From JBJXGE01 sp046154185 (GTDB taxonomy: Bacteria > Planctomycetota > UBA8108 > UBA1146 > JAJFFE01): a stretch of DNA of 64,000 nucleotides. Each line of letters starts with the position of its first letter. The first letter of the stretch is position 1. Position numbers and translations under genes: made by a program. Below the pieces are notes generated by a model that saw nothing but the letters and a program-made list of their open reading frames with translations, searched no databases and was not told the origin of the DNA. The stretch spans positions 62,001-126,000 of the forward strand of contig JBJXGE010000012.1 in the NCBI GenBank assembly GCA_046154185.1, read 5' to 3'. Below are positions 37,538-46,514 of the stretch, piece by piece.

Positions 37538-38884
37538 ATGATCGAACCGCGCCGACCGTATTTGACAATTCTCCTCGCGACCTTCAATGAAGCTGGGAAT
37601 ATCGCGGACGTCATCGAATCGATTCGGCGCGCGATTGCCAGCACAACCGACGATTACGAAATCCTCGTCGTCGACGCCGGCTCACCGGATGGCACTCAGG
37701 AGATTGCCGCCCGCTCGGGGGCGCGTGTGCTCGTTCAGCAACGTCGCGGCTATGGCGCGGCGCTCGCCGAAGGGCTCGCCGCCGCCCATGGCGAGAACAT
37801 CGTCACGCTCGACGCCGATCGCTCGCACGATCCGTTTTATATTCCGGCGCTCCTCAGAGCGCTGCGCCACGCGGATGTCGCCATCGGCTCGCGCTACGTT
37901 CGCTTCGCGTTTGCCGACATGCCGTGGATACGCAAGGCGCTCAGTAAGACCCTGAATGTTGCGTTCGCCCGTTTTCTTGATCTGCCGTTTCGCGACATTT
38001 CGAGTGGGTACCGCGCCTACCGACGACGCGCGCTCGAAGGTCTCGAATTGCGCGGCACGAACTACGAAGTGCTGGAGGAGCTACTCGTCAAGATCCACGC
38101 GCACGGCCACCGCATCGTGGAAGTCCCGATCCATTACCATCCGCGCGGTGAAGGATCGAGCAAAGTGCGCTGGCTCGCATTTGGTTGGAGTTTTTCGCGC
38201 GCATTGATTCGTTTGTGGAAGCTGCGCAATTCGGTTTACTCGGCTGACTACGACGAGCGGGCCTTTTACAGTCTCGTGTTGCCGCAGCGGATGTGGCAAC
38301 GCAAACGCTATCGCGTCATCCACGCCCTGCTCGACAAGCGCGGCCCCATTCTCGATGTCGGTTGCGGTTCCAGCATGATTGCGATGAGCCTGCCGCAGTC
38401 GGTCGGCCTCGACATTCAACTCAAGAAACTCCGCTACTTGCGCCAACTCGGGCTCGATTTGATTCGCGGATCGATTCGCAAGTTACCGTTCGAAGACCGC
38501 AGCTTCGACGAAGTGATTTGCTCGCAAGTGATCGAGCACATCCCGCCAGAGTGGTTCGACCTCCGTGAGTTCTCGCGTGTGCTCAGTGACGACGGCGTGC
38601 TCGTGCTCGGCACGCCGGACTACGCGCGCAAGTCGTGGCTCTTCACTGAGTGGGTGTATGGCAAAGTGATGCCGGGCGCCTATGCAGACGAACATATCAC
38701 GCACTACACGCGCGCTTCGCTCGAAGCGCAGCTGCGCGCCCATGGTTTCGAAATCGAGGCGGTGCGTTATGTGTATATGGGCGAACTTGTGATAAGGGCG
38801 CGCAAGCGCACGCCGCAGCCACCTGCGCCGGTGACCGCTGCGGCCGGCGCGGAATCCCCCGCTGTCACTTCCGGTAGTACTTGA
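37538..38884 (+). CDS. Glycosyltransferase family 2 - methyltransferase fusion protein
   Basis: A 448-residue two-domain protein. Residues 1-225 are a GT2 domain (TILLATFNEAGNIADVI, ILVVDAGSPDGTQE, VTLDADRSHDP, DISSGYRAYRR). Residues about 250-420 are a class I methyltransferase (PILDVGCGSSMIAMSLPQ, IRKLPFEDRSFDEVICSQVI, VLSDDGVLVLGTPDYA). The domains are joined by a short basic linker with no membrane helix. It lies divergent from the ArnT-like gene and convergent with the epimerase-aminotransferase gene, overlapping it by 20 bases. It may add and methylate a sugar on the same acceptor. Confidence 0.88.
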   Translation: MIEPRRPYLTILLATFNEAGNIADVIESIRRAIASTTDDYEILVVDAGSPDGTQEIAARSGARVLVQQRRGYGAALAEGLAAAHGENIVTLDADRSHDPFYIPALLRALRHADVAIGSRYVRFAFADMPWIRKALSKTLNVAFARFLDLPFRDISSGYRAYRRRALEGLELRGTNYEVLEELLVKIHAHGHRIVEVPIHYHPRGEGSSKVRWLAFGWSFSRALIRLWKLRNSVYSADYDERAFYSLVLPQRMWQRKRYRVIHALLDKRGPILDVGCGSSMIAMSLPQSVGLDIQLKKLRYLRQLGLDLIRGSIRKLPFEDRSFDEVICSQVIEHIPPEWFDLREFSRVLSDDGVLVLGTPDYARKSWLFTEWVYGKVMPGAYADEHITHYTRASLEAQLRAHGFEIEAVRYVYMGELVIRARKRTPQPPAPVTAAAGAESPAVTSGST

Positions 38885-41042
38885 TCAGCTTCTTGACCGT
38901 GTTTGCGACCACTAACACGTCTTTCTCCGCCATCGCCGGATAAAGCGGCAACGAGATGATGCGTTCGGAGGTAAAGGTCGCGTTCGGCAGATCCTCCGTG
39001 TGAAGGTTGTAGCGCTCGCGAAAATACGGTTGCAGGTGCAAGGCCCGAAAGTGAATTCCCGTGCCAATGTTCTCCTGCTTGAGCGACTGCACGAACTGGT
39101 CGCGCGTGATCTTCAGCATTTCGGTGCGCAACATGATGATGAACAAGTGGTGCGCGTGACGACAACCATCCATCGTGCTCGGCAACATGATCTCCGGTGT
39201 GTCGATAAAGGCACGCTGGTAGAGTCGCGCGTAACGCCGTCGAATTTCAATGAAGTTATCGAGCTTTTTGAGCTGATGAATCCCGAGCGCCGCCGCCAAG
39301 TCCGGCATGTTGTATTTCCAGCCCGGCGTGACGCACTCCCAGTGAATCGAGCCGCTCTGCGTGTAGCGCTTCCACGCGTCGCGCGTGATGCCGTGCAAAA
39401 CGAGTGTCCGCACGCGATCGGCATCCGCGGTGTCATTGAGCGCCAACGCGCCGCCCTCGCCGGTCGTGATGTTCTTGATCGGGTAAAAGGAAAAACAGGT
39501 GTAACGCGATAGCGAACCGATGCGACGACCCCGATACTCGGCGCCGATCGCGTGCGCTGCATCCTCGATGACTTCGAGTCCGTGCTTCTCCTTGAGCGCG
39601 TTAATGCCGTCCATGTCGACCGGTTGACCGGCGAGGTGCACTGGCAACAGCGCCCGCGTGCGATTCGTGATCTTCTCTTCGATCCGTGCGACATCGATAT
39701 TGAAAGTGTCGCGCTCGATGTCCGCGAACACCGGCGTGCCGCCCGCGTGAATGATCATATTGGCGGTCGACGGCCAAGTGACCGGCGACGTGATGACTTC
39801 GTCGCCCGGCTTGAGATCGAGCGTCAGTAACGCGACGTGCAGCGCCGCGGTGCAGGAGTTGACGGCGACGACTTCCTTGGCGCCCGAGTACTCCGCCAAC
39901 ATGCGCTCGAATTTTTGCGTGCGTGGCCCAGTGGTGATCCAACCCGAACGTAGTACTTCGATGACTTCGCGCTCTTCTTCGACACCGAGAAGCGGCAGCG
40001 CGAACGCCAAGAACGAACCGCGGAGCGGCTCGCCGCCTTCCGCGACCGGCGTCTCCTGGTTCTTTTGATGCGTTCGAATGTTGTAGTAGCGCGGATTGTC
40101 TTGATCGGCGAATTGACCGCGGCGCAGCGCTTCGCGCAACTCGGTGATGCCGTCCGCCACGCTGCGTCGCGGCCGCCAATCGAGTTCGCGCGCGATTCGC
40201 TCGAAGCTCACGTTGTAACTGCGCCGATCGGCGTCGCCCGGCGCGTCCTCGAGCACGCTGCCCGGCACTTGCTCGACGACCATCTGCGCCAACTGGCGAA
40301 TCTGATAGTTCTCGGTATCGCTGCCGACGTTGAAAAACTGTCCCGCCACTCGCTCCGCTGGCGCCTCGAGGGCCAAGCAAAACGCCTCGGCGGCATCTTG
40401 CACGTGTACGAACGGTCGCCATTGCTCGCCGCCGCCGAGCACGAAAACTCGACCTTTGCGCACCGCATGCAGCGTCATGATGTTGATCGCGAGATCGAAG
40501 CGCATGCGCGGAGAAAGGCCGAACAACGTCGCTTGGCGCAACACGACCGGCTCGAGTCCTGCAGCTGTGAGACCCAACAGTTTCTGCTCCGCCCGAACTT
40601 TTGCGTGAGCGTAGAGTGAAACAGGATGCAGCTCAGCGGTCTCATCGAGTGCGAGCGTGCTGCCGGAGCCATACACCGAACAGGAGCTCGCGAAGACGAA
40701 GCGCTTCACACCCGCGCGCAGTGCCCGCTCCGCGAGGTCGACCGTCGCGCGATAGTTGGCGAGTTCCGTCATCTCAGGCTCGAGATCGCAGCTCGGATCG
40801 TTCGCCAGCCCGGCGAGATGGAGCACGCCGTCAATGCCCTCGAGCAACGCGGGGTGCTTTTCCAGCTCAACAATGTTGCCTTGGAGGAGTTCGAAACGCG
40901 AGTTGTCGGCCAACTCCCGCACGGACTCCGAACCGAAATAGCAACTGTCGAAGCAGCGCACCGCGAACCCACGCTCAAGCAACCGGCGCACCAACACCGC
41001 GCCGAGATAGCCGGCTCCGCCCGTCACCAAGATCTTCCGCAA
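38865..41042 (-). CDS. Fusion of NAD-dependent sugar epimerase/dehydratase and DegT/ArnB-type aminotransferase
   Basis: A 725-residue bifunctional protein. The N-terminal part (about 1-315) is an extended short-chain dehydrogenase with nucleotide-binding GGAGYLG, SSCSVYG and YAHAK (Tyr-x3-Lys), and FNVGSDTENY near its end. The C-terminal part (about 345-725) is a PLP sugar aminotransferase with LRSGWITTGPRTQKFE, NSCTAALHVALL, EDAAHAIGAEY and the PLP-lysine motif FSFYPIKNITTGEGG. The aminotransferase half is close in pattern to ArnB. It would convert a nucleotide sugar to a keto- then amino-sugar in two linked steps. Single uninterrupted frame, ATG start. Confidence 0.92.
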   Translation of the reverse strand: MRKILVTGGAGYLGAVLVRRLLERGFAVRCFDSCYFGSESVRELADNSRFELLQGNIVELEKHPALLEGIDGVLHLAGLANDPSCDLEPEMTELANYRATVDLAERALRAGVKRFVFASSCSVYGSGSTLALDETAELHPVSLYAHAKVRAEQKLLGLTAAGLEPVVLRQATLFGLSPRMRFDLAINIMTLHAVRKGRVFVLGGGEQWRPFVHVQDAAEAFCLALEAPAERVAGQFFNVGSDTENYQIRQLAQMVVEQVPGSVLEDAPGDADRRSYNVSFERIARELDWRPRRSVADGITELREALRRGQFADQDNPRYYNIRTHQKNQETPVAEGGEPLRGSFLAFALPLLGVEEEREVIEVLRSGWITTGPRTQKFERMLAEYSGAKEVVAVNSCTAALHVALLTLDLKPGDEVITSPVTWPSTANMIIHAGGTPVFADIERDTFNIDVARIEEKITNRTRALLPVHLAGQPVDMDGINALKEKHGLEVIEDAAHAIGAEYRGRRIGSLSRYTCFSFYPIKNITTGEGGALALNDTADADRVRTLVLHGITRDAWKRYTQSGSIHWECVTPGWKYNMPDLAAALGIHQLKKLDNFIEIRRRYARLYQRAFIDTPEIMLPSTMDGCRHAHHLFIIMLRTEMLKITRDQFVQSLKQENIGTGIHFRALHLQPYFRERYNLHTEDLPNATFTSERIISLPLYPAMAEKDVLVVANTVKKLIKYYRK

Positions 41043-41338
41043 AGTTCCTCCCGACTTCGGACCACGCTCGACTTGGCACCCAGCTTCTTCTCGTACCAGC
41101 CCTGCACCGCGACTATTCGCTGGATGTCTTGTGGCAGCGCAGAATAGCCGTAACTGCGAAACAGGACCAGTGCGAGCCTCCTCTGTTCGCGCACAACGGA
41201 TTTCGAAGGCGCGCGCCGTCCGCGCTGGCCTTGAAATGCACGAGTCGGACTCTAAGATCGCGCCCGCTCACCGGTGGTCGGGGCAGACTCGCTACCGACT
41301 GCCGCCGACCGGTCTTACCTGCCGGTCTTACCCATGGA

Positions 41339-42124
41339 ATGAGAGCACAAGTAGCAAGTATGGCGCAAAACTCAGCGGGCCGCGGTGCGCCGACGCAGGC
41401 GGCACGTCCGGCGACAAGCAAGAAACAAAAGAGCGCCGACCTCGACTCGGTCTACGCAACTTTCGTGAAGACCTACGGTCCACTCGCGGAGCCGACGCCG
41501 ACCGAAACGCTCGACGTGCTGTTCTTCGCGCTCATGATGCAAGACATGGGTTTTCGCCAGTGCGCCAAGGCGTTCCAGACTTTCAAGTCGCAATATGTCG
41601 ACTGGAACGAAGTGCGCATTTCGGGCGCGACCGAGCTGCAAGAAGTACTCAAAGGCGCCGGCGACCCACTGGCGCTCGCGCTGACGATGAAAGAGTTCTT
41701 GAATCGGCTTTTCATCGAACACCATCACGTCGGAATAGAGTTTCTACACGGCAAGACCGCGACTGAAGTGAAGAATTTCTTCAAGAAGTCGCCGAAGATT
41801 CCAGACGCGGTGCTGTCGCTCATATTGGAGCGGAATAACGATACCGCGATCTTCCCGCTGAGTGCACCGATGGCGGAAGTCGTCGAGCGGCTCGGCTGGG
41901 TCGATGCCGGCGCGACCGTCCATAAGAAGAGCAAAGATATATACACAAAGATCCCGCGGCCAAAGTTGCTTGAGTATTACTGCTATTTGTTGGAACACAG
42001 CCGCGCGCCGTGTACGCAAGATCGCGACGCACTTGATTGTCCGGCTTGCGATGTCCGCGCCGTGTGCCCATACCCGAAAAAATCTAAAGGGCAAAAAGCC
42101 ACGGCAAAGAAGTCGAAGCGCTGA
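41339..42124 (+). CDS. EndoIII-like protein with iron-sulfur cluster cysteines but no HhH-GPD catalytic residues
   Basis: About 261 residues. The helical core (TETLDVLFFALMMQDMGFRQ, then WNEVRISGATELQEVLKG and VERLGWVDAGATV) follows the endonuclease III pattern, and the C-terminal CTQDRDALDCPACDVRAVC gives a C-x8-C-x2-C-x5-C set like the family's 4Fe-4S site. Where LPGVGxxTA with its catalytic Lys is expected, the sequence is FFKKSPKIPDAVLSLIL, and the V-D-x-H-V aspartate is replaced (FPLSAPMAEVV). Glycosylase/lyase activity is therefore doubtful. Basic N- and C-terminal tails suit DNA or RNA binding. The frame stays open far upstream, opposite the epimerase gene, and that part is not coding. 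ATG at 41360 is an alternative start. Confidence 0.75.
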   Translation: MRAQVASMAQNSAGRGAPTQAARPATSKKQKSADLDSVYATFVKTYGPLAEPTPTETLDVLFFALMMQDMGFRQCAKAFQTFKSQYVDWNEVRISGATELQEVLKGAGDPLALALTMKEFLNRLFIEHHHVGIEFLHGKTATEVKNFFKKSPKIPDAVLSLILERNNDTAIFPLSAPMAEVVERLGWVDAGATVHKKSKDIYTKIPRPKLLEYYCYLLEHSRAPCTQDRDALDCPACDVRAVCPYPKKSKGQKATAKKSKR

Positions 42125-42170
42125 AGCGCGATCGTAACGCAGATGTTCCCGTGAGAAAGCGAGTCTCCGC

Positions 42171-42917
42171 TTGGCTGGCCATAGCCATTGGGCAGGAATC
42201 AAGCATCGCAAAGCCGCCGCGGATGCGAAAAAAGGCAAAATCTTTTCGAAGCTCGCCAAGTTTGTGACGGTAGCCGCGCGCTCGGGCGGAGATCCGGACA
42301 TGAACGCGGCGCTTCGCCTCGCGATTGACACCGCGCGCGCGCAGAACATGACCAAAGACGCTATCGAGCGCGCGATAAAAAAAGGCACCGGCGAACTCGC
42401 CGGCATCACGTACGTCGATCTGGTGTACGAGGGATTCGCTCCCGACAATGTCGCGCTCGTCGTCGACATTCTTACGGATAATCGCAATCGCACCGCGTCC
42501 GAGCTTCGCACGATCTTCGAGAAGAAGGGCGGGATTTTGGGCAGTCCAGGCAGCGTGTCCTGGATGTTCGTGAGCAAGGGAATCCTGCACGTTCCGAAGA
42601 CACAAATCGAAGAGAACGAGTTGATGGATCTCGTGCTCGACGCGGGTGGCGAAGATCTCGCCGCCGAGGACGAGTACTTTGAGATTCACACGCCGCCTGA
42701 GAACTTCAACAAAGTGCGAACCGTCTTGATCGGCAAGGGCCTCACTCCGAGTCACGCTGAAATCGGCCGCCTGGCGACCACCAGCGTTCGACTCGATTCG
42801 CTCGCCTCCGCGGAGCGCGTGCTCGCCTTTATCAGTGAGCTGGAAGACCACGACGACGTAAAAAACATCGCCGCGAACTACGACATCCCTGCCGAGATCT
42901 TTCGTCAGCTTTCTTAG
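42171..42917 (+). CDS. yebC: YebC/PmpR-family (TACO1) regulatory or translation-associated protein
   Basis: A 248-residue protein with the hallmark N-terminus MAGHSHWAGIKHRKAAADAK, here read from a TTG codon, followed by FSKLAKFVTVAARSGG, AIERAIKKGTGE and YEGFAPDNVALVVDILTDNR. The family includes DNA-binding regulators and ribosome-associated factors that help translate polyproline, so the role here is open. ruvC, its common neighbour, is not present. It follows the EndoIII-like gene by 46 bases and is closed by a terminator. Confidence 0.93.
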   Translation: MAGHSHWAGIKHRKAAADAKKGKIFSKLAKFVTVAARSGGDPDMNAALRLAIDTARAQNMTKDAIERAIKKGTGELAGITYVDLVYEGFAPDNVALVVDILTDNRNRTASELRTIFEKKGGILGSPGSVSWMFVSKGILHVPKTQIEENELMDLVLDAGGEDLAAEDEYFEIHTPPENFNKVRTVLIGKGLTPSHAEIGRLATTSVRLDSLASAERVLAFISELEDHDDVKNIAANYDIPAEIFRQLS

Positions 42918-42918
42918 T

Positions 42919-42947
42919 GGGTGCCGTCCGCAATACCCTTTTTTTTT
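42919..42947 (+). terminator. Terminator after yebC, sequence-related to those after the 49.8-kb gene
   Basis: GGGTGCCGTCCGCAATACCC (imperfect hairpin) is followed by nine T, two bases after the yebC stop. A second related copy without a T run (AGGTGCTGTCCGCAGTAACC) follows at about 42950-42969. Confidence 0.75.
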
Positions 42948-42969
42948 AGAGGTGCTGTCCGCAGTAACC

Positions 42970-43222
42970 CTCGCAGCTTCGGGGGACCCGAAACTGCTCA
43001 CCCCACACGTCCGCGCCTCCGGCGCGGGAACGCGGTGGACTGTGTCGGCCCTTCAGGCCAAACCCGCACTTCATCATCGATACCCGGGGCAGCCGCAGGG
43101 CCGGCTACCCCGGGTGATGTCTCCCCAAGAAAAAAAGGGGCGACTGTTGCCAGTCGCCCCCACGAAATGGGATGGATGGGAGTCTGAGTTGAGCCGGCGC
43201 CGGGCACCGGCGTGGCGGTCGA
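42970..43222. other. Convergent intergenic region with no gene
   Basis: Together with the yebC terminator this makes a 305-base interval between yebC and the DUF2203 gene. It is very GC-rich and holds several short hairpins (for example CCCGGGG near 43084 with CCCCGGG near 43108) and the minus-strand terminator listed separately. No coding sequence is evident. Confidence 0.5.
43130..43160 (-). terminator. Rho-independent terminator of the DUF2203 gene
   Basis: Perfect 10-base arms (GGGGCGACTG / CAGTCGCCCC) with a 4-base loop. On the minus strand seven T follow directly. It lies about 60 bases past the stop codon. Confidence 0.95.
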
Positions 43223-43699
43223 TTAGTTCGTGCTGGGCTCGGAGCGCGCGACCAAGAAATCGCGCTTGTCGCGGATCATCGAGCGCTCGTTGTAGGACTC
43301 GTCGAGCTCGTGCCAGTAGCGCACTTCGGGTTCGCCCGGCGTCCAGCACAAGAAGACTTTGCGACCGAGATAGAGCGACGGAAAATTGATGACGCCGCGT
43401 TTGAATTCTTCGACAAAACAACCGAGTTCTTCGACTTCGCGGATATACCCGTTAATGCGGTCGATCAGACGGTTGAGTTCGACTTTGAGTTCTTGAATCT
43501 GCTCTTCCCAATTCGGGTCGCGCGTCGCGGTCAGGCTCTTCTCCAGTAGTTCGAGTTGCGAGCGCTTGTAGATAATGCTGTCCCAACACTTCATGACGTC
43601 GCGGACAATTCCCTGTAAGAGCGGCAACATGCGGTTCGCGTCCTCGATCGACAGGATCCTCGACTTCACTTTCAAGCCCGGCCGCAGATTCGTATTCAT
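43223..43699 (-). CDS. DUF2203-family protein
   Basis: A 158-residue soluble protein. The N-terminal part is helical (SIEDANRMLPLLQGIVRDVM, then a likely coiled coil to about residue 85). The C-terminal family signature is GVINFPSLYLGRKVFLCW, then GEPEVRYWHELDESYNER. No enzymatic function is known for this family. It is transcribed alone, divergent from bamA, with its own terminator. ATG start. Confidence 0.9.
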   Translation of the reverse strand: MNTNLRPGLKVKSRILSIEDANRMLPLLQGIVRDVMKCWDSIIYKRSQLELLEKSLTATRDPNWEEQIQELKVELNRLIDRINGYIREVEELGCFVEEFKRGVINFPSLYLGRKVFLCWTPGEPEVRYWHELDESYNERSMIRDKRDFLVARSEPSTN

Positions 43700-44021
43700 G
43701 ACTCCTCTTTCGCGCCGCGGTTGACTCGCTGCACTCGCATAGTGGAGAGAGTGGCATCACGCGTGCCCGGCGACCGCGCGGCACTCCACAGCGACCCGGC
43801 GTCAGCGACACGGCGGGCGCGAAGCGTCTGAGGCCACGCGCCCGCGAGTGCTCGCGGCGTCGGGGCGCGCACCGAGTGCCAGCATCTGCACGCTCCGACC
43901 AGAAATGCGACAACTCTGCTCGGACCTTGACTTCCACTCTGTGCGGTTGCATAAATCCGCTCCAACACGAATTTTCAATGTTGGGAAACACGCGCGCCGA
44001 TCTCGGCGCGAACCCGCCGAC
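43700..44021. other. Divergent promoter region between DUF2203 and bamA
   Basis: A 322-base interval that must hold promoters in both directions. No convincing -35/-10 pair, operator or small gene was found by eye. The frame upstream of the chosen bamA start remains open but lacks a signal peptide and is not considered coding. Confidence 0.4.
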
Positions 44022-46514
44022 ATGGAGACCACCCTGAGTCGATCGACCCCGAGACTGGTAGCGTTCTGTTGCGTGTCGATCGTCGCGATGGCGTTACTCG
44101 CGCGCGGCCAAACCCTGCCACCGAGCGTGGCGCGACCCGAGGTAAGCGACGCGCCTATCATCCGGGAGATTGTGCTCGAGGGTCTAAAGCGACTCGGCAA
44201 CGGAATTGTCTCGGCCGGCTTACGGGTCAAAGTCGGCGATCGCTACGATCCTGAACTACTCGACTCGGAGTACGAGCGCTTGTTCGCGGGCGGCGAGTTC
44301 GTCTTTATCGAACCGCCGGTCGTCACACCGGTCGAGAACGGGGTCAACGTCCGAATTGTGTTTGTGGAGAAGAACCGCATCGCGGACGTCCGCATGGACG
44401 GTTTCAAGCACATCGACAGAGCGAGGATCAAAGACGTCCGCCTGACAAAGCCGGGCGGACTCATGAGTCAGTACGACATCGAATCCGACCGCCAAAGGCT
44501 GCTCGAAATCTACCGCGAAAAAGGATATCTGTTTGCGGAGATCACGATGCGCCATGAGCAGATCGATGCGCCCACCGAGCGATTGCGTCGACTCTACCGC
44601 GAGAAGCCGGACCTCTTTCCGGAAGTCCTCAATCCCGACGACCTCCGCACGCTGGGGCCGTTCGTCGTCGTGATCTTCGAGGCCCATGAGGGGCCGCACG
44701 TCACGATCGCCTCAGTCCAGTTCCACGACAATTCCGCATTCGACGACGCCGAGCTGACGAAGCTCATGGCCACGCGGCCGCGCTCGCTGTTCTTCGGAAT
44801 ACCGCAAACCGGCTATTTTGTCGCGGAGCAGTTTGAGCTCGACCTCGATCGCCTGCGCGTGCACTACGTCTCGCATGGTTTCTTTGACGTGAAAGTCGCC
44901 GCGGAGGACTTCGCGTTCAATCGTGAGCGCACGCGACTATACCTTGGCATCCGCGTCGTCGAAGGGCCGCGCTACTCCGTTTCGCGCATCGATGTCGAAG
45001 TCGACGGTCCTGGCGTTTTTCCAATGTCCGTCTTGCGCGAGCAAATCCACTTTTCTCCACAGACGATATTCGACGGTACCAAACTTGAGGAAGACCGACT
45101 GCGCCTTCAACGACTCTACGCCGACAACGCCTACATCGACGCGCGCGTTAAGCTGAATCCGTCGGTTGCGTTCGACCGCAACGAAGTCGCTGTGATATTC
45201 GAGATCACTGAAGGCGAGGAATTTTACGTCGAGGCGATTGAGTTTCGCGGTAACGAAGAAACTCGCGATATCGTATTGCGTCGCGAGCTGACGATTTTTC
45301 CCGGCGAAAAATTCAAGTACTCCGAAATCGCCGACTCACAAAGCAATCTCTATCGAACCGGCTACTTCGGAGAAGTGCGCCCAATTCCCGAGCCTGGCTC
45401 AACACCCGGCCAGAAGAATCTCATCTTCGACGTGAAGGAGGTTGTTACTGGTCGATTTCTGTTCGGCGTCGGCATTTCGAGCGGCCAAGGCGTACTCGGC
45501 AACGTCGCGTTGAGTAAGAAAAACTTTGACTTCACCGACGTTCCTGACAGTTTCTTCGATATCCCGAACGCCTTCACCGGCGGCGGACAAACGCTGCTGC
45601 TCGAAGCTTCGCCCGGTGATCGACTGTCGCGCTATCGCGCCACCTTCATCGAGCCGCACATCATGAATACCGACTACTCGCTCGGCTTGCGAGCCTACAA
45701 GATCGACAGTTTGCGCGAGCAGTTCCGCGACGACCGCCTCGGCTTTGAGACCTCACTCGGCCGCTCATTCGGTCGCGAGCGGCGCTTCCGCACTGAACTT
45801 GCGCATCGCTTCGAGGTCGTCGATATTCGCGACGTTGACTTCGACGCCGCACCCGACGTCTTTCGAGCCGAAGGCTCAACGCGCATCTCGTCGCTCGTCT
45901 CGCAAACCACCTACGATCGCCGCACCTATCGCTATCCGCTGGGACCCGTATCGGGCTGGCAAACGGGACTGACCTACGAGTACGGCGGCGGATTCATGGG
46001 CGGCGAACTCGATTTTTCGCGTCTCGAGTTAGAACTCAATACGCATTTGAACCTGTACTCCGTCGACGACAAGAATTTTTATCTGCTGCAGTTTCGCAAC
46101 GTCGGCTCCTGGATTGAAGAGCATCACAACACGCCCGAAGTGCCGATTTATGAGCGGTACTACTTGGGCGGCGCCAAACGACTGCGCGGTTTCCGCTATA
46201 ACGGCGTTGGACCGCAATTCAATCGCGATCCGCTGGGCGGCAACGCTCGCCACCACGGCAGTCTGCAATTCAGTTCGCCGATTATTGAAGACACGATTCG
46301 CTCGCTCTTGTTTGTCGACTACGGCAACCTGTCGACCGATCTCGATGGCTACAGGCTCGACGACTACCGTTTCGCCGTCGGCGCCGGCGTACTCATCAAT
46401 CTCAACCTCCTCGGTCAACAGATTCCGATCACCTTGAGCTGGGCGGAAGCTGTGCGCAAGGAAGAGGATGACCGCACTCGTCAGTTTCTGTTCGACATCG
46501 GATTCGGATTCTAA
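44022..46514 (+). CDS. bamA: Outer membrane protein assembly factor BamA (Omp85 family)
   Basis: Core of the outer-membrane protein insertion machine. A signal peptide (about residues 12-29, VAFCCVSIVAMALLARGQ) is followed by five POTRA-like repeats (about 40-470), each ending near a Y/F-x-x-G turn (YREKGYLFAEI, YVSHGFFDVKV, YADNAYIDARV, YRTGYFGEV). A 16-strand beta-barrel domain follows. The barrel has the conserved loop-6 motif LRGFRYNGVGP and ends FLFDIGFGF, an outer-membrane beta-signal with terminal Phe. I chose the ATG at 44022, which directly precedes the signal peptide. POTRA 2 looks extended by about 30 residues. A Skp-like gene follows. Confidence 0.95.
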   Translation: METTLSRSTPRLVAFCCVSIVAMALLARGQTLPPSVARPEVSDAPIIREIVLEGLKRLGNGIVSAGLRVKVGDRYDPELLDSEYERLFAGGEFVFIEPPVVTPVENGVNVRIVFVEKNRIADVRMDGFKHIDRARIKDVRLTKPGGLMSQYDIESDRQRLLEIYREKGYLFAEITMRHEQIDAPTERLRRLYREKPDLFPEVLNPDDLRTLGPFVVVIFEAHEGPHVTIASVQFHDNSAFDDAELTKLMATRPRSLFFGIPQTGYFVAEQFELDLDRLRVHYVSHGFFDVKVAAEDFAFNRERTRLYLGIRVVEGPRYSVSRIDVEVDGPGVFPMSVLREQIHFSPQTIFDGTKLEEDRLRLQRLYADNAYIDARVKLNPSVAFDRNEVAVIFEITEGEEFYVEAIEFRGNEETRDIVLRRELTIFPGEKFKYSEIADSQSNLYRTGYFGEVRPIPEPGSTPGQKNLIFDVKEVVTGRFLFGVGISSGQGVLGNVALSKKNFDFTDVPDSFFDIPNAFTGGGQTLLLEASPGDRLSRYRATFIEPHIMNTDYSLGLRAYKIDSLREQFRDDRLGFETSLGRSFGRERRFRTELAHRFEVVDIRDVDFDAAPDVFRAEGSTRISSLVSQTTYDRRTYRYPLGPVSGWQTGLTYEYGGGFMGGELDFSRLELELNTHLNLYSVDDKNFYLLQFRNVGSWIEEHHNTPEVPIYERYYLGGAKRLRGFRYNGVGPQFNRDPLGGNARHHGSLQFSSPIIEDTIRSLLFVDYGNLSTDLDGYRLDDYRFAVGAGVLINLNLLGQQIPITLSWAEAVRKEEDDRTRQFLFDIGFGF

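Noticed and set aside
41309..41332. Direct repeat CCGGTCTTACC twice with 13-base period
   Set aside because: Only two short copies in a leader; too little to support a functional element.
40601..41338. N-terminal extension of the EndoIII-like gene
   Set aside because: It lies opposite the epimerase half of the fusion gene and is Arg/Ser/Pro-rich without conserved motifs; starts at 41339 or 41360 are preferred.
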